In this document: one piece after another, positions 12,008 through 24,210 of the stretch
Layout of the letters: each line of letters opens with the position of its first letter
Numbering within the stretch: position 1 is the first letter of the stretch
Source: Rhodamnia argentea
Taxonomy: Eukaryota > Streptophyta > Magnoliopsida > Myrtales > Myrtaceae
Reading direction: 5' to 3'
Length of the DNA: 64,000 nucleotides
Assembly: GCF_020921035.1 (NCBI RefSeq)
Contig: NC_063158.1
Coordinates: 14,118,001 to 14,182,000 of the forward strand
Program-made: the position numbers and the translations under genes
Notes under the pieces: generated by a model
The model's database searches: none
Seen by the model: only the letters and a program-made list of their open reading frames with translations
What the model was told of the DNA's origin: nothing

Positions 12008-12498
12008 AAGAATATATCTAAAGTAAAGAATTGGACAAGTTTCACATGATTTGACCCGACAGCATAAGCAATAAGAACCTTTTATAAACCTCCTGGGTTG
12101 ATTCACTCGTCAAATTATTTGCCTTTCTTATTCAAAATTTAGATTCAAATCGCCGAATCTGCGTATTTTTCTTGGGATGCACTAGAAAGCACAAAACCTG
12201 AATGATTTTTTAAATATATCGATGCGTGCAAGAGAGAGAGAGGGAGCAAACACATTCGGAGAAATTTAGTCAGATACTCAAAAATCATAAACTTTAGAAT
12301 TCTAATTTCCTTGCATTGAATGCTGGAATATTACGGAAAAAGTATGCAAGTGGTGTGATGGAATGGCGTGAAAAGAGTTCTGTAACAGCCTCATTATTGA
12401 GAAAGGATAAAGGCCGCCGGAAGTCATTGATAGTGTTCAATCAATGTGCATTGATTTCTTTTGTGCGACTGAGGAACAAAAGAAAGAGGAGAAGACGG

Positions 12499-13431
12499 AC
12501 AGCGGCGCCACCGGCCCACCAACAAGGAGCCGGCCTCCCTCCTCCGACTTCGACGGAGCCAGCTCCCCAAACACCACCATCGCCGCCTTCATTGATTAGA
12601 AGGGAAAATAGAGTAAGAGTTTGTGTATGTCGTGAGCGAGAGTTAGGTGAGGTCAGCCGTCCTTGCAAACTTGCCGCCGAGGTCCGCCACAACCTTAGCA
12701 CTTCAAACCGAGAGGGCCGTAGCCCTTTCTTGACAAGTCGGGATGAGAACAACCTGGTGACGGTAGGGTGCCCTTTGCCTGGATTGGTGGCGATTGACAC
12801 GGTCTCTATCTCTCTCTTGGTGCGTGCGCCGGAGAGGGGAGGACCCCCGCTCTCGGTTGTATCTCCGAGCATTATATTTTTCCTATGAATTGAATTTGCT
12901 ACATTATATAGTATGGCCAATGACAATAGTATGGATCTAGTGTCAGACTATTGCAAGCATATAAACATCGGTTGATCATGAGAAAAAACAATCTTAGAAA
13001 AGTCGAACTGACTGGTAAGAAAAGTCTCATATTTATTATTGATAATTAAGAAAAAATTATCGTTTATTATATGATTTTCATGAATTTTATAACAAAAAGA
13101 AAAAGAAAAAAGAAATGAATAATGTCGATGTTAAAGACCGTCAGCATGTAACCATCTTTGTCTGCGGTTTCTCTTCCGAACTCGAAAAACTTCTCCTTTT
13201 CCGGCGTTCGATCATTCAATTCAAAGACGTCTCTCCCTCTCTCTCCCTCTCTTTCTTGCTCGCTCGTCATTTCGTCGATTTCGCGTTGCGCTGGTGCGCT
13301 CTCTCGCGATTCCTCCCCGTTCCGATTCGATCGGATCTCCGCCGTGCCCGATTTTGGGATCTTCGTCCCTGGAATCAAAGGCTTACCGGGAAGGAGTTTC
13401 GAGATCCGGCGCGGGTTTTTGGTCAGGCGAG
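12499..13431. other. Spacer and probable promoter/5' leader of the CCC1 gene
   Basis: A frame of 190 codons is open at 12316-12888, spanning the end of copy B and GC-richer DNA, but its translation is Pro/Arg-rich without family resemblance and the frame on the other strand is open too, so it was not called. The segment 13150-13431 is rich in CT (ctctccctctctctccctct near 13230), typical of a plant 5' leader, and leads into the start codon at 13432. Confidence 0.45.
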
Positions 13432-16405
13432 ATGGACAATGGCGACATCGAGAGCGGCGCCGAGGACGAGTTCCCCCAGCAGGGGCGGAGGAAGTACAGG
13501 CCCGTGGTGGCTCACGACCGGGCGGTCCTCGAGATGTCGTCCATGGATCCTGGATCTTCTTCTTCCTCCTCGTCTCTTCCCCGCCGCGACGTGCCTCTCA
13601 GGTTCTCTGCTCTAAGCTTTCGTTTTTCGCGCTGCAATCGAGTCGAGTGGGGAAAAAGTAGGAACTGTGTTTGGATGTTGATTTCTCGTTTCGGGTGTCG
13701 TTTGTGTTGAGAAGTGAGCCTTAAAGTGCAGAAATTGGAAATGGGACGAGTGGCTCAGGTTTGTGTCGGTGCGGTGCATTGATTTGCTAAGCGAATTGGT
13801 GTTTGTTGGAATCTTCATTTTCGAATTTGGAGTTCAATGCGAGCACGGTGTCTCCTGCTCTTTGTTGTCTGAATTTCACTCCTGCACCGTATTTGTAATA
13901 AATTACGGTGAGTTTATTCTTTTGCGAGGAAATAAGCATTGGGAGTATGTTAGAGTAGATGGAAAATATGTTTTGCACAAAGGTTACTGTCCAGTTTGGT
14001 TAAAGCGTAACATGTTTCTGATGTATATTCTTGGACATGTGGATCGGATCCAGAATTACTCAAGACACTTCTTCACTGAGGAGTGGGCATGCAGAGGTTA
14101 CTTGAAAAAGAATCACCCACATTCTATCACTTTTCACTGGGTGTGCATCAAAAGAACATATCAATGTAATTGATAAACTAATTTGGTATGTGAAGCTTCA
14201 CTTGGTATGACTGACTTGCTTTGAAAAGACAAAGTTGTTATGCAGTTATTCTATCTCTAGAGGGCAGCATCAGTACAGAAGTTGATGCTATCTTTACGTG
14301 AATATGATTTCGGATTAGATTTTAGTGCATTTTTCTGCTGTGAGAGAGAAAGGGGTGGATATGCAGCAATTGCTCTTGCGCAATCCGTTTCCTTTTTTTC
14401 CTCCCTTGAGGGGTGGAGGTGGAGGTGTTTGAACTTTTCAGTAGTATTGTGGTTTACTGCCCAATAGTCTATAGTTTTGACATACTTAGCATCCATGGCA
14501 AGGAAGGCCGTGTGGTTATGATGGTCCGAGAGTATGAAATTAAAATGTGGCACGTTAGATGGGTTGGTGGATGACCTTTTTGCACTGTCGTATTTGAGTT
14601 GATCGATGCTTACATAAATTCCAAAAAAACTTTGCATCTTGATGCAAGGTTTCAAACTTAAGTTTTAAAGTATGGGAATGCTATGGTGCTAAACTTGCTT
14701 GGAAGGATCTGTCTGTAAATCATCAAGTTAGGCATCTCGCATTGCATTTGACATCCGGTGTCAAAGCAATGCCATGTTTGTTGCTTCGTATTGGGAGAGA
14801 TGGATCTAATAGCAATCTTTTTTTCTGTGTTAATAGTAGATTCAGTAATTTTCCCTTAATGTGGCGGGATCTGATGAGTCCTAGCAATTGCATCTGCAGT
14901 TGTGGGTGTCTTAATTCATGTTCATGATTCACTGTCATCACAGGAATATTAAAGTTGGCCAACAAGCAAATGAGGGTCCAGATGCAAAGGAAGAAGGGTC
15001 ATCTCCGAGGCATGCAGATGTTAATGGCTCTCAGAAAGAATCCAAGTTGGAACTGTTTGGTTTTGATTCCCTTGTGAATATTCTTGGTCTGAAGAGGTAA
15101 GCTGGGTTGTTTGGTTTCTGTGTTCTTTTGGATCAGTATTTAAGGACGTTCAAAACTTTGTTTTATTCCTATAGTGTTATCTGTCTTTTATCTTCTAATG
15201 CTGTCTCTTAGTCCAGTCTCTCTGCTAGATAGTTTGCAATTGGAGCAGTTCTAATCAGTTTGCTGTTGTTGTTCTTTCTTACGTTTAACTTAATCAAGAT
15301 GAATCCTTTATATTATTGAGTCGTATTGATCTGTAGATGGTTTAAATTTGATTTGCTACTTCAGTATGACAGGGGAGCAAATTCCAGCACCTTCTAGTCC
15401 TAGAGATGGTGAAGATGTTTCCATCACTCTTGGTCATCGAAAGGTTGATATTCTCGATCTTGTTACAATCTTTTGCAATAGGCTTAGTTGCTATTGTCTT
15501 TTGATATATGGTCTATACAGGAGCAATTATACAGCAAGGAAAACATGTTTTAGAATTCATCGATTGTGTATCGTGTATGGCAAATTATCTTTTTCCAATT
15601 TCGATGCCAAGCCTTTATGTCTAAACGTTATAAATAATTTAAGTGTATCCTCATGTTGGATTAAATATTTCTGTCTATTCTTAATGGTAACTGCTCATAT
15701 TTTTCTTTCTTGTAAATCTGATTTGGATGAAGACTGTCACTTTTGTTATTTTACCTTAAATGCAGAACGGTTTGATGATTCTGATGCCTTTTCATATTCT
15801 TTCTCTGTGCAAATATCATGCAGACTTCGGACCTCAAACTGGGTACAATGATGGGTGTATTTGTCCCGTGCTTGCAGAATATTCTTGGAATTATTTATTA
15901 TATCCGTTTTTCTTGGTAATTCTCTTGCAATTCTTTCAATTTTGATTTCCATGAATTTCTTTGTTTCAACCAATGTGCTTTTGTGGATGGATTTTGTATG
16001 CATTAATAACAGAGGAAATTTGCGAATAGGCTCTTACAGTTAACTCTTTCAAAGAGCCCCGCTGTCCTCATTCAGGGTAAAATTGTTTGTGGTTAATAGG
16101 TGGGATTGGGCTGTAATCAGAATGCCATTCTCTTAGATTTCACCTACATTAGTTGTGTTTGGTTTTTTTGGACATGCTCAGGCATATTATTAAAATGGGT
16201 CCAAGTTTGGTACTGGTCATTGTTCAACTCCATAATGATGCCGATCCTGACGATGAGCTTCATGACGCGAGACTGTTTGTCATTGTCATAGGTTTCATTT
16301 TATGGACTTTAAGAATTGTAGACTATTAGAAAAGTGGATAGCATTTTTCCGGAAGTTTCCTTGTATCATTTGATATTTCAGACATCATCTCATTTACTCA
16401 GATTT

Positions 16406-16466
<61 letters not shown>

Positions 16467-19400
16467 AATTTCCTGAATCTACTTTTTAGTTTTCTTCTTG
16501 TCTGACTAGAAAAATGTTGCATATATTGTATGGAATTGAACAACTAGGTTATGCAAAAAATTACTTTTCAAATTTTCCATCTCTTTTTCTTGTATATGTT
16601 GACAAGCCGGGAGGCTTTTGCTGTACAACATTAGCTGTAGATCTTTCCCTGTTTGAGTTATGGAGTTGTCACCTGCATGGTAAATCTTGACTGAAAATTT
16701 TTTCTTTCCTCTAGAGAGCCTTGCCTATGGAAGTAATTTTCAATCCATTGTGAAGGCACTTTGTCCAAATTTTTGCTTTCTTCCTCATATATCTTGGACG
16801 TGTTGCATTTGTTTTACCATGGTAGTAATCTTTAACTAACGGTCATTTTCATATTTGTTGCAGGATTGTTGGTATGGGGGGCATAGCTGAGTCCATGTTG
16901 CTCGTATTCTTTTGTGGCTTGTGTACATTCTTGACTGCAATATCGCTGAGTGCCATTGCTACAAATGGTGCAATGAAGGTACGATCTTATTCATTTAGCA
17001 TCCTATGCTTTCTTATTTGCATTTCCTGCCTTGAAAGCATTGTCCCTCTTGTTCTGTTACACCAATTTGCATTGTAAAGATTTAGTTGAAGATCAAATAT
17101 TTGGCTTCTTGGGTTTAAGATTTTTGACCCTTTATCTGTTTCATGTATCCTTTAGGATTTCTCATGCTGCTGGGAGAATTTCGATGAGGGAACTGATGCT
17201 AATTTTGATCATGCATTTGCTGTCCACTGTCCTTGTGTAGATGTTTCTCATTCATTTAGTGCTTATAGATAGTTGGACAAGATTGCTCATTTGCAGCAGT
17301 TTCTGTGTTCTTAGTTTTCATTTGATCTGTTCCTTGTGCAGTAAGACTTCCCAAAAATTTCTTCACTAGCCATTTTACGTTTTTGCGTCTGTGTTAAGTG
17401 TAAAAAGCTCCCTCAGTGCAATCTCTCTTGCTTCTAGGGTGGGGGACCATACTATCTTATTGGTCGTGCTCTGGGTCCTGAAGTTGGAGTGAGTATTGGC
17501 CTATGCTTCTTCCTTGGGAATGCCGTTGCTGGATCTCTGTGAGTGTAATCGCTGGATTTTGTTTGGACAATAACTTGGTTTGAGCCCCGGAGGTCTATAA
17601 TGAAAATAGCGATATTCTGATGAAATGGTGTAGCTTAGAGTGATCTTGATTGCTGTATCTAATCATGTTAACATCCTCGTTTTTCTTTTTACTCGTGGTC
17701 TCTAGATATGTATTGGGAGCTGTGGAAACTTTTTTAAAAGCCTTGCCAGCTGCTGGAATTTTTAGAGGTAAGTTTATGAAAGCTAATAAAATAGCTGAGC
17801 TTGAATAATTACTGTTATGATACTGTGTCTTCAGTGGTTTGTAATGTCACCTGAAAAATGCTGCTACATACAGCAATCTCTATAAGGTGGTTCTTCATTA
17901 AATACTGTGCTTCTTCTTGTTTTTGAAACTTTAAAGTTTTGCCAATTTGAATTTTAGTGACCTCAAGGCTCCGAAATATCTGTCCTTGCTGTCTATGCCT
18001 CCTTGGCATACTGATTTATTCTTATTCGCAGCTCTTTGATTGAGCCCGACAACTGTTTGATAATGAAGTTTTAATCCTCTGATGTATATAAATGCTGTCT
18101 TCTTAATGGCATAATAATTGAAACACTTACTTTTTGCATCAGACAAGTGGCTTAACCTTCATGTTGTTTGTGCAGAGACCATCACAAAAGTTAATGGCAC
18201 AGCAGTTGCACAGCCAATCGAGAGTCCTAGCTCCCATGATCTGCAGATTTATGGGATTGTTGTCACTGTAGTCCTATGTTTTATCGTCTTTGGTGGTGTG
18301 AAAATGATCAACCGGGTTGCACCTGCATTCCTAATTCCTGTCTTACTGTCAATTTTCTGCATTTTTGTTGGGATCTTTCTGGCCAGGAAGGATGATCCAG
18401 CAGGTAAGTTACCACTATTCTTATATAGCAGTCTTTTGGCCTTCTCACAATTAATCACTAGAACAAGGCACAGTGCTGCCAATTACGTACATTGGTTAAG
18501 TGCTTCAACCATAGTCATCTTGTTTGGGACGTGGTATGTCCTGTACAAATTCTTGTAAGGTATATGTTCTAAAATTGGGAAGTTATATTCTGCAATGGTG
18601 ATGTTGATTAATGAAACATGTGTTGACACTGCTTCCACTTTCTTGTATTAGCTGTTGTAGTCATCGTTTTAGGAATTTTTTACTTGTCATCCAGGCAACT
18701 TGCAGTGAATATTGTTTACCGGAGGAATGACATAAACTATACATTTTGGTATTCTTGGTATAGAGGGCATCACAGGATTGAGTTTGAGCACCTTTAGGGA
18801 TAACTGGGGTCCTGAATATCAGAAAACGAACAATGCTGGAATCCCTGATCCTGAAGGGAAAGTAGAATGGAGTTTCAAGTAAGTCAATTTGAGTACCTTA
18901 TGAAATGTCAGCATTTATTTCTGTTGAGTCTCAATACAATTACTTGCAACATCTACATTTTCTTATGCTGTGATAGCATCTAGCCAACTGCATTCACTGG
19001 CAAAAGCTTGGTGTTGGAGTTCAATGAAAACTGCTGCAATTTTCTGCTGACCATTTTGTAGTGTGCTAAAGTTGAGTCCAAAAGATCAGTTGATTATGAT
19101 GCATGACATAGTTCAGCTTCCATTTTGTTCAAGGAGATGGTGCAATAATACTGTATATAATCAGTTATTAGAATGTCAACACAGTGATCGCTTTCCTCTC
19201 CCAGTCTATGTTGCCTGGCCTTCCGATTTGGGTGTCTGACGTGCTTTTTGAGAAATTCTTATACCCAAAAAACTCATCCATAAAATAGACATGGGAACAG
19301 GGCCACTTCATGCAGTTTGTACATTTACTACTGTTTTGTAGAACTTGTGTTTTCTGAATGGATAAGTTATTTAGGACCTTTTCTTGCATAAAAGTTGTTT

Positions 19401-22400
19401 GGGCCTTCTTTTTGTAAAACAGTATTTGTTTGTCAAGTGTTAATCTTAAAGGTACCTCATATTTTTTATCTTCGGTCCCTGTTTTGTCATGTTTAATCCC
19501 AAAGTTTTCAAAGCTGATGATCCAATTAAGTGGCAAGTCTAATCCATCCCAATCACTTGAAATTTTAAACCAAGCCATTTAAGTTTGCGTTATTCCTTTT
19601 TCCTCCATATGATCTTCTTTCTCAACTCAAGAGTTTAACATCTCTCTCTCTCTGCAAACAGAAAAATCACTGTGCCTTCATCATGGAACATGAGTTTGAG
19701 GTATTTTAGGTTGTTCTACACAGAGTCGTACCCAAACTATGGTTGTCTCGTGTCTGACATGGGTACTTGGAGGGAAAACTCCCGAAGCTTAGTATTAGTA
19801 CTTCACTTACATGAGTCGGTTTTCTGGGATCTGAGGTCATAGGAATGTAAAACTATCACTTAGAGCCACTCTTGGCATTTGTAACTCTAGTAGATGAGAT
19901 TAAAACTGAGAACAACTCCAGCCTTTGGTGTAACATGGACTCCCACGTCATACTCTTTCAATTTCTCTAAAGTTCGAGTTTCTCATTGCAACTTGGGTTT
20001 TAATTTCTTCTACCAATAGTAGGGGTGAGTTTGGTAAAACATTGAGAAGTACTTTTAGAATTCGACTGTTTTTCGATAAAAAGTTTTAGCATTTGCTTAA
20101 TTACTCTAAAACTCTTCGTGCTCAAATCCTGCCTTTTTAAAGCTCAAAGTCCTAAACAGGTACCCAGTGGCTTTTGCCTGAAGTCCAAAGCTGCTTTACA
20201 AAATTTTACTACTCAAATTTGTAAGTGGTACATTAAGGAATATCGTCTTGAATATATCGTGTAAACATATTTATTACCTCACATCTACCATGAACAATTA
20301 ATTGAGCGAAATTTTCTGGAGCTTTTAGACTGCTCGTTTCATTTCAGCGTCTCGATCTAGATTAACTTTTTTAAAGATTCATCTGTTTGTTTCAGCTATG
20401 ATATTAGAACATGATTTGGATGATCTCGTCGGTATAATGCTCTCCCTACTGCCATCCTCCTTCTGCATTAATCAGTGATTGTTGTACGATCAACTGGAAT
20501 GAGCTTATCTTAAATTTGGTTGATTGCAAGAAAGTGTGCTGCTTTCTGTGAACTTATGAAAAAGAGAAAATACGTTCTTCACTGACTTGGTGGTTTTCTT
20601 TTTCTGTGCCATTAAGGTGGATCTCATAATTTCAACATTGTCATCTCACATTTGTTCATCCTCAGGCATGCTAGGTCATTTCTAATGTGGGGGTGGAATA
20701 CTTACTGATTTTTCTAACTTTTGCCATTTTCACTATTTTTTACAGTGCACTGGTTGGTCTCTTTTTTCCTGCTGTTACTGGAATTATGGCTGGTTCAAAT
20801 CGATCAGCCTCCTTGAAGGATACTCAGCGGTCAATACCCATTGGGACACTTGCTGCAACTCTTACAACTACTGCCCTATATCTGATTTCTGTTCTATTTT
20901 TCGGGGCTCTGGCAACTAGAGAAAAGCTACTGACTGACAGGTAGCTTTTGAATTTTTTTTTTCCGTCACAAATAGTTTACATTAGATTGGAGAGTGAATT
21001 GTTAGTTATTTCTTCATGCTTATTCCTAAACTTTTTAACCGTGAATTCCCACTTGTCTTCTTTTCCAAGGAGTACTTTGCAGAGTTTTCTTTTCAGCAGC
21101 CATTGCTTGTTATAATGCCTGTGGATTACCTTAGCCTTGGATTTTGGACATCCTTTAGTTAGATATGCAGTTGTTTCAGCTTGTATTTAATTTGTTTTTT
21201 CAGGCTGCTTACAGCTACAATTGCTTGGCCTCTCCCTGCAATCGTGTACATTGGAATTATCCTTTCGACCTTAGGTGCAGCTCTCCAGAGCCTCACAGGC
21301 GCACCTCGCCTTCTCGCAGCAATAGCAAATGATGATATCCTGCCTATTCTCAATTACTTCAAGGTTGCAGAAGGGAGTGAACCTCATATTGCTACACTTT
21401 TTACTGCATTGCTCTGTATAGGGTGTGTCATAATTGGGAATCTGGATCTGATCACGCCAACCATAACCATGTTTTTCCTATTATGCTATGCGGGGGTGAA
21501 CCTATCTTGCTTCCTCCTGGATCTTCTAGATGCACCCAGTTGGCGTCCACGGTGGAAGTTTCACCACTGGAGCCTCTCTTTGCTTGGAGCATCACTCTGC
21601 ATTGGTATGCCTCAGTTCCACTCAGGAGCTTTTTGGTTATTCAAATTCATTCAGTTTGACTATTGGCCCAGAGGCCAGTATCCTGGATGTCATTCTAAAT
21701 GTTTGTTTAATATGGCTCTTGAAGTGGGAATCATTAGATGCTTCTTAATAACCCCAATTGAAGGTGTTTCAGATTTTATGAAAGTTGACATTATGGTTGG
21801 GAAGGATGCCCTCCTCTTGTTTCTTTTTAGTCTTTTGGTTTTGCATTTGCAATGCCTAATCTTATTAATCACATAGTGGATTACTACTTTATAGTGATGC
21901 ATTAGTGTGGTCTACCACATACTTCTTTACCTCTTCTTTGGTGCCTGCATTTGTTTGTGTCTTCCCGCGTTGTATTCATTTTGTTCTTTTGTGATCTGCG
22001 CAGTGATCATGTTCTTGATATCGTGGTCATTTACTGTTATTTCTCTGGCTCTTGCAAGCCTCATATATTACTACGTGAGCATTAAAGGAAAAGCTGGGGA
22101 CTGGGGCGATGGTTTCAAAAGCGCCTATTTCCAACTTGCTCTCCGCAGTCTTCGATCTTTAGGAGGTATGTAACATTATGCTGAGAAGTGGTTTTTCTAG
22201 CGTACAGCAATTCCTTCATCAGTTTTATTATTGTCAGACTAGACCTTAAGCAATTGTATCATGCTTCATCATTACAGCCTGGAATGATTTGCTCATAATC
22301 TTTTTGGATTTGATGTGGCATTTGTCAATGATCAAGATGTCAGATTGATATCATTGACAGAGTTCATCTTAGTGTGTGACTCGGGTTTCACTTCTGCTAG

Positions 22401-24210
22401 GAGTCAGTGGAATCAATTTGCACTTGGTAGTCTCGTATGCTGTTCATCAGTATCTGGAAAAGGGAGGTGGTTTAGTTAGTTCTCTAAAATGTACTCTGGT
22501 ATGGTTAAAACGTTCCATGCTTCTTTTATTATCCTGAAAGCTCTCATGATTTGTTGGAGCTAGACATTATCTATTTGAATAAATAGGTTCTGCACTGATG
22601 TGACTTGTAGAGAAAAACATCGCCTTGGCAAGCTTATCTGTCACCTCCAATAGTTAATTCAGTCGAAAACAGAAAAACATGTTTTCTGTAATTAATAGGA
22701 TTTCTTTAGTAGGAGAATAATGACATGTTTGAAGTGGCTGATAGCTTCACAAGAGTGCTGGCAATTTGTCAAATTTCACTGTGAAGTTGCATTTGATTGT
22801 AATTAACGGAAAATTCACTTTCTGGGTTCTACTATGGAGCAAGTTTTGTTCAAGAACTGAGACTTATAACAACCTTATAATTCTCCCCTACCTGCAAACT
22901 GATGACCTTTCAAGTGCTAAAATACAGTGGGCTACAAGATGACAATGGAACAGTTAAATTGAGAAACTGGTCAATGCATGCCCATTGTCCAACAATTGTT
23001 TTACGTGATGTCCAGCAAGGGAGGTGTTTTTCACTTGCAGCACTTCTCATTCACAGTTTCATCACACATCTCTTTGTGCCTAGTAGCTATGTCTTGATTA
23101 CACTTTGTTGTCTTTGCAGCAAGCCAAGTGCATCCGAAGAATTGGTACCCGATTCCCCTTATTTTCTGCCGGCCCTGGGGAAAGCTTCCAGAAAATGTAC
23201 CCTGCCATCCAAAGCTGGCAGACTTTGCAAATTGCATGAAAAAGAAAGGTAGGGGAATGTCCATCTTTGTCTCGATTCTCGACGGAGATTACCATGAATG
23301 TGCTGAAGATGCTAAAGCTGCTTGCAAGCAGCTTGATACTTACATAGACTACAAGAACTGTGAGGGAGTCGCAGAGATTGTTGTTGCCCCAAGCATGTCC
23401 GAAGGCTTCCGTGGGATTGTCCAGACCATGGGCCTGGGCAATCTCAAGCCCAATATTGTGGTCATGCGGTACCCAGAGATATGGCGTCGCGAGAACTTGA
23501 CTGAAATACCTGCCACATTTGTGGGCATAATAAATGATTGCATTGTGGCTAACAAGGCGGTTGTTATTGTCAAGGGCCTTGATGAATGGCCGAACGAGTA
23601 TCAAAGGCAGTACGGTACGATTGATTTGTACTGGATCGTGAAGGATGGTGGCCTCATGCTCCTCCTCTCCCAGCTCCTCCTCACAAAGGAGAGCTTCGAG
23701 AGTTGCAAGATCCAGGTCTTTTGCATCGCAGAGGAGGATTCAGATGCCGAGGGGCTCAAGGCCGATGTGAAAAAGTTCCTCTATGATCTCCGGATGCAAG
23801 CAGAAGTGATTGTCGTCTCGATGAAATCATGGGACCTGAAGGTGGAGGGTGGGTCCCAGAACGACGACTCGCTGGAAGCATTCACACAAGCTCAAGGCCG
23901 CATCACCGACTATCTCAATGAGATGAAGGAGGCTGCTCAGAGGGATGGGACTTCTTTGATGGCCGACGGGAAGCCCGTGGTGGTCAACGAACAACAGGTG
24001 GAGAAGTTCCTTTATACTACCCTTAAGTTGAATTCGACCATACTCAGATACTCGAGGATGGCTGCGGTGGTGCTAGTGAGCCTACCGCCTCCTCCATTGA
24101 ATCATCCGGCATACTTTTACATGGAGTACATGGATCTGTTGGTGGAGAATGTTCCCAGGCTTTTGATGGTAAGAGGGTACCGAAGAGATGTCGTGACTTT
24201 GTTCACATAG
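13432..24210 (+). CDS. CCC1: Cation-chloride cotransporter, CCC1 type
   Basis: Exons join(13432-13601, 14944-15096, 15365-15443, 15824-15915, 16864-16978, 17438-17538, 17706-17767, 18176-18403, 18764-18878, 20746-20940, 21204-21604, 22004-22165, 23120-24210), 2964 nt, 987 aa, all GT-AG and in frame. It matches Arabidopsis CCC1 (about 975 aa) nearly throughout. Residues 1-56 give the soluble start ([28 protein letters not shown]). [20 protein letters not shown] and [20 protein letters not shown] begin the 12-helix amino-acid-permease fold, with [17 protein letters not shown] and [20 protein letters not shown] as signature segments. The last exon is the long cytosolic SLC12 C-terminus, from [17 protein letters not shown] to [14 protein letters not shown] [12 protein letters not shown]. 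The family carries Cl with K and/or Na; plant members act in endomembranes and ion balance. Intron 1 donor is GTTCTC, a weak form. Appears intact. Confidence 0.96.
16409..16461. repeat. (CT)n microsatellite in a CCC1 intron
   Basis: An uninterrupted CT dinucleotide run of about 53 bases lies in the intron between exons 4 and 5 of the CCC1 gene. Such runs are length-variable between individuals. Confidence 0.95.

Larger units (their letters stand above)
10497..12498 (+). repeat. Duplicated block, copy B, with two large insertions
   Basis: Same-orientation copy of 6571-8028 (see that entry for shared landmarks). Relative to copy A it is enlarged by inserts at about 10790-11278 and 11489-12007, plus a GA-rich spacer near 12225-12250. 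Because the inserts differ between copies, they arrived after the duplication, or were lost from one copy. The short open frames here do not resemble proteins. Confidence 0.75.

Noticed and set aside
12316..12926. Long overlapping frames on both strands (190 and 161 codons)
   Set aside because: GC-rich DNA opens both strands; the translations are Pro/Arg-rich without recognisable domains, and part lies in the duplicated non-coding block.
19168..19578. 136-codon minus-strand frame inside the CCC1 gene
   Set aside because: It lies wholly in the intron between exons 9 and 10, has no family resemblance, and is probably an AT-rich insertion in the intron.
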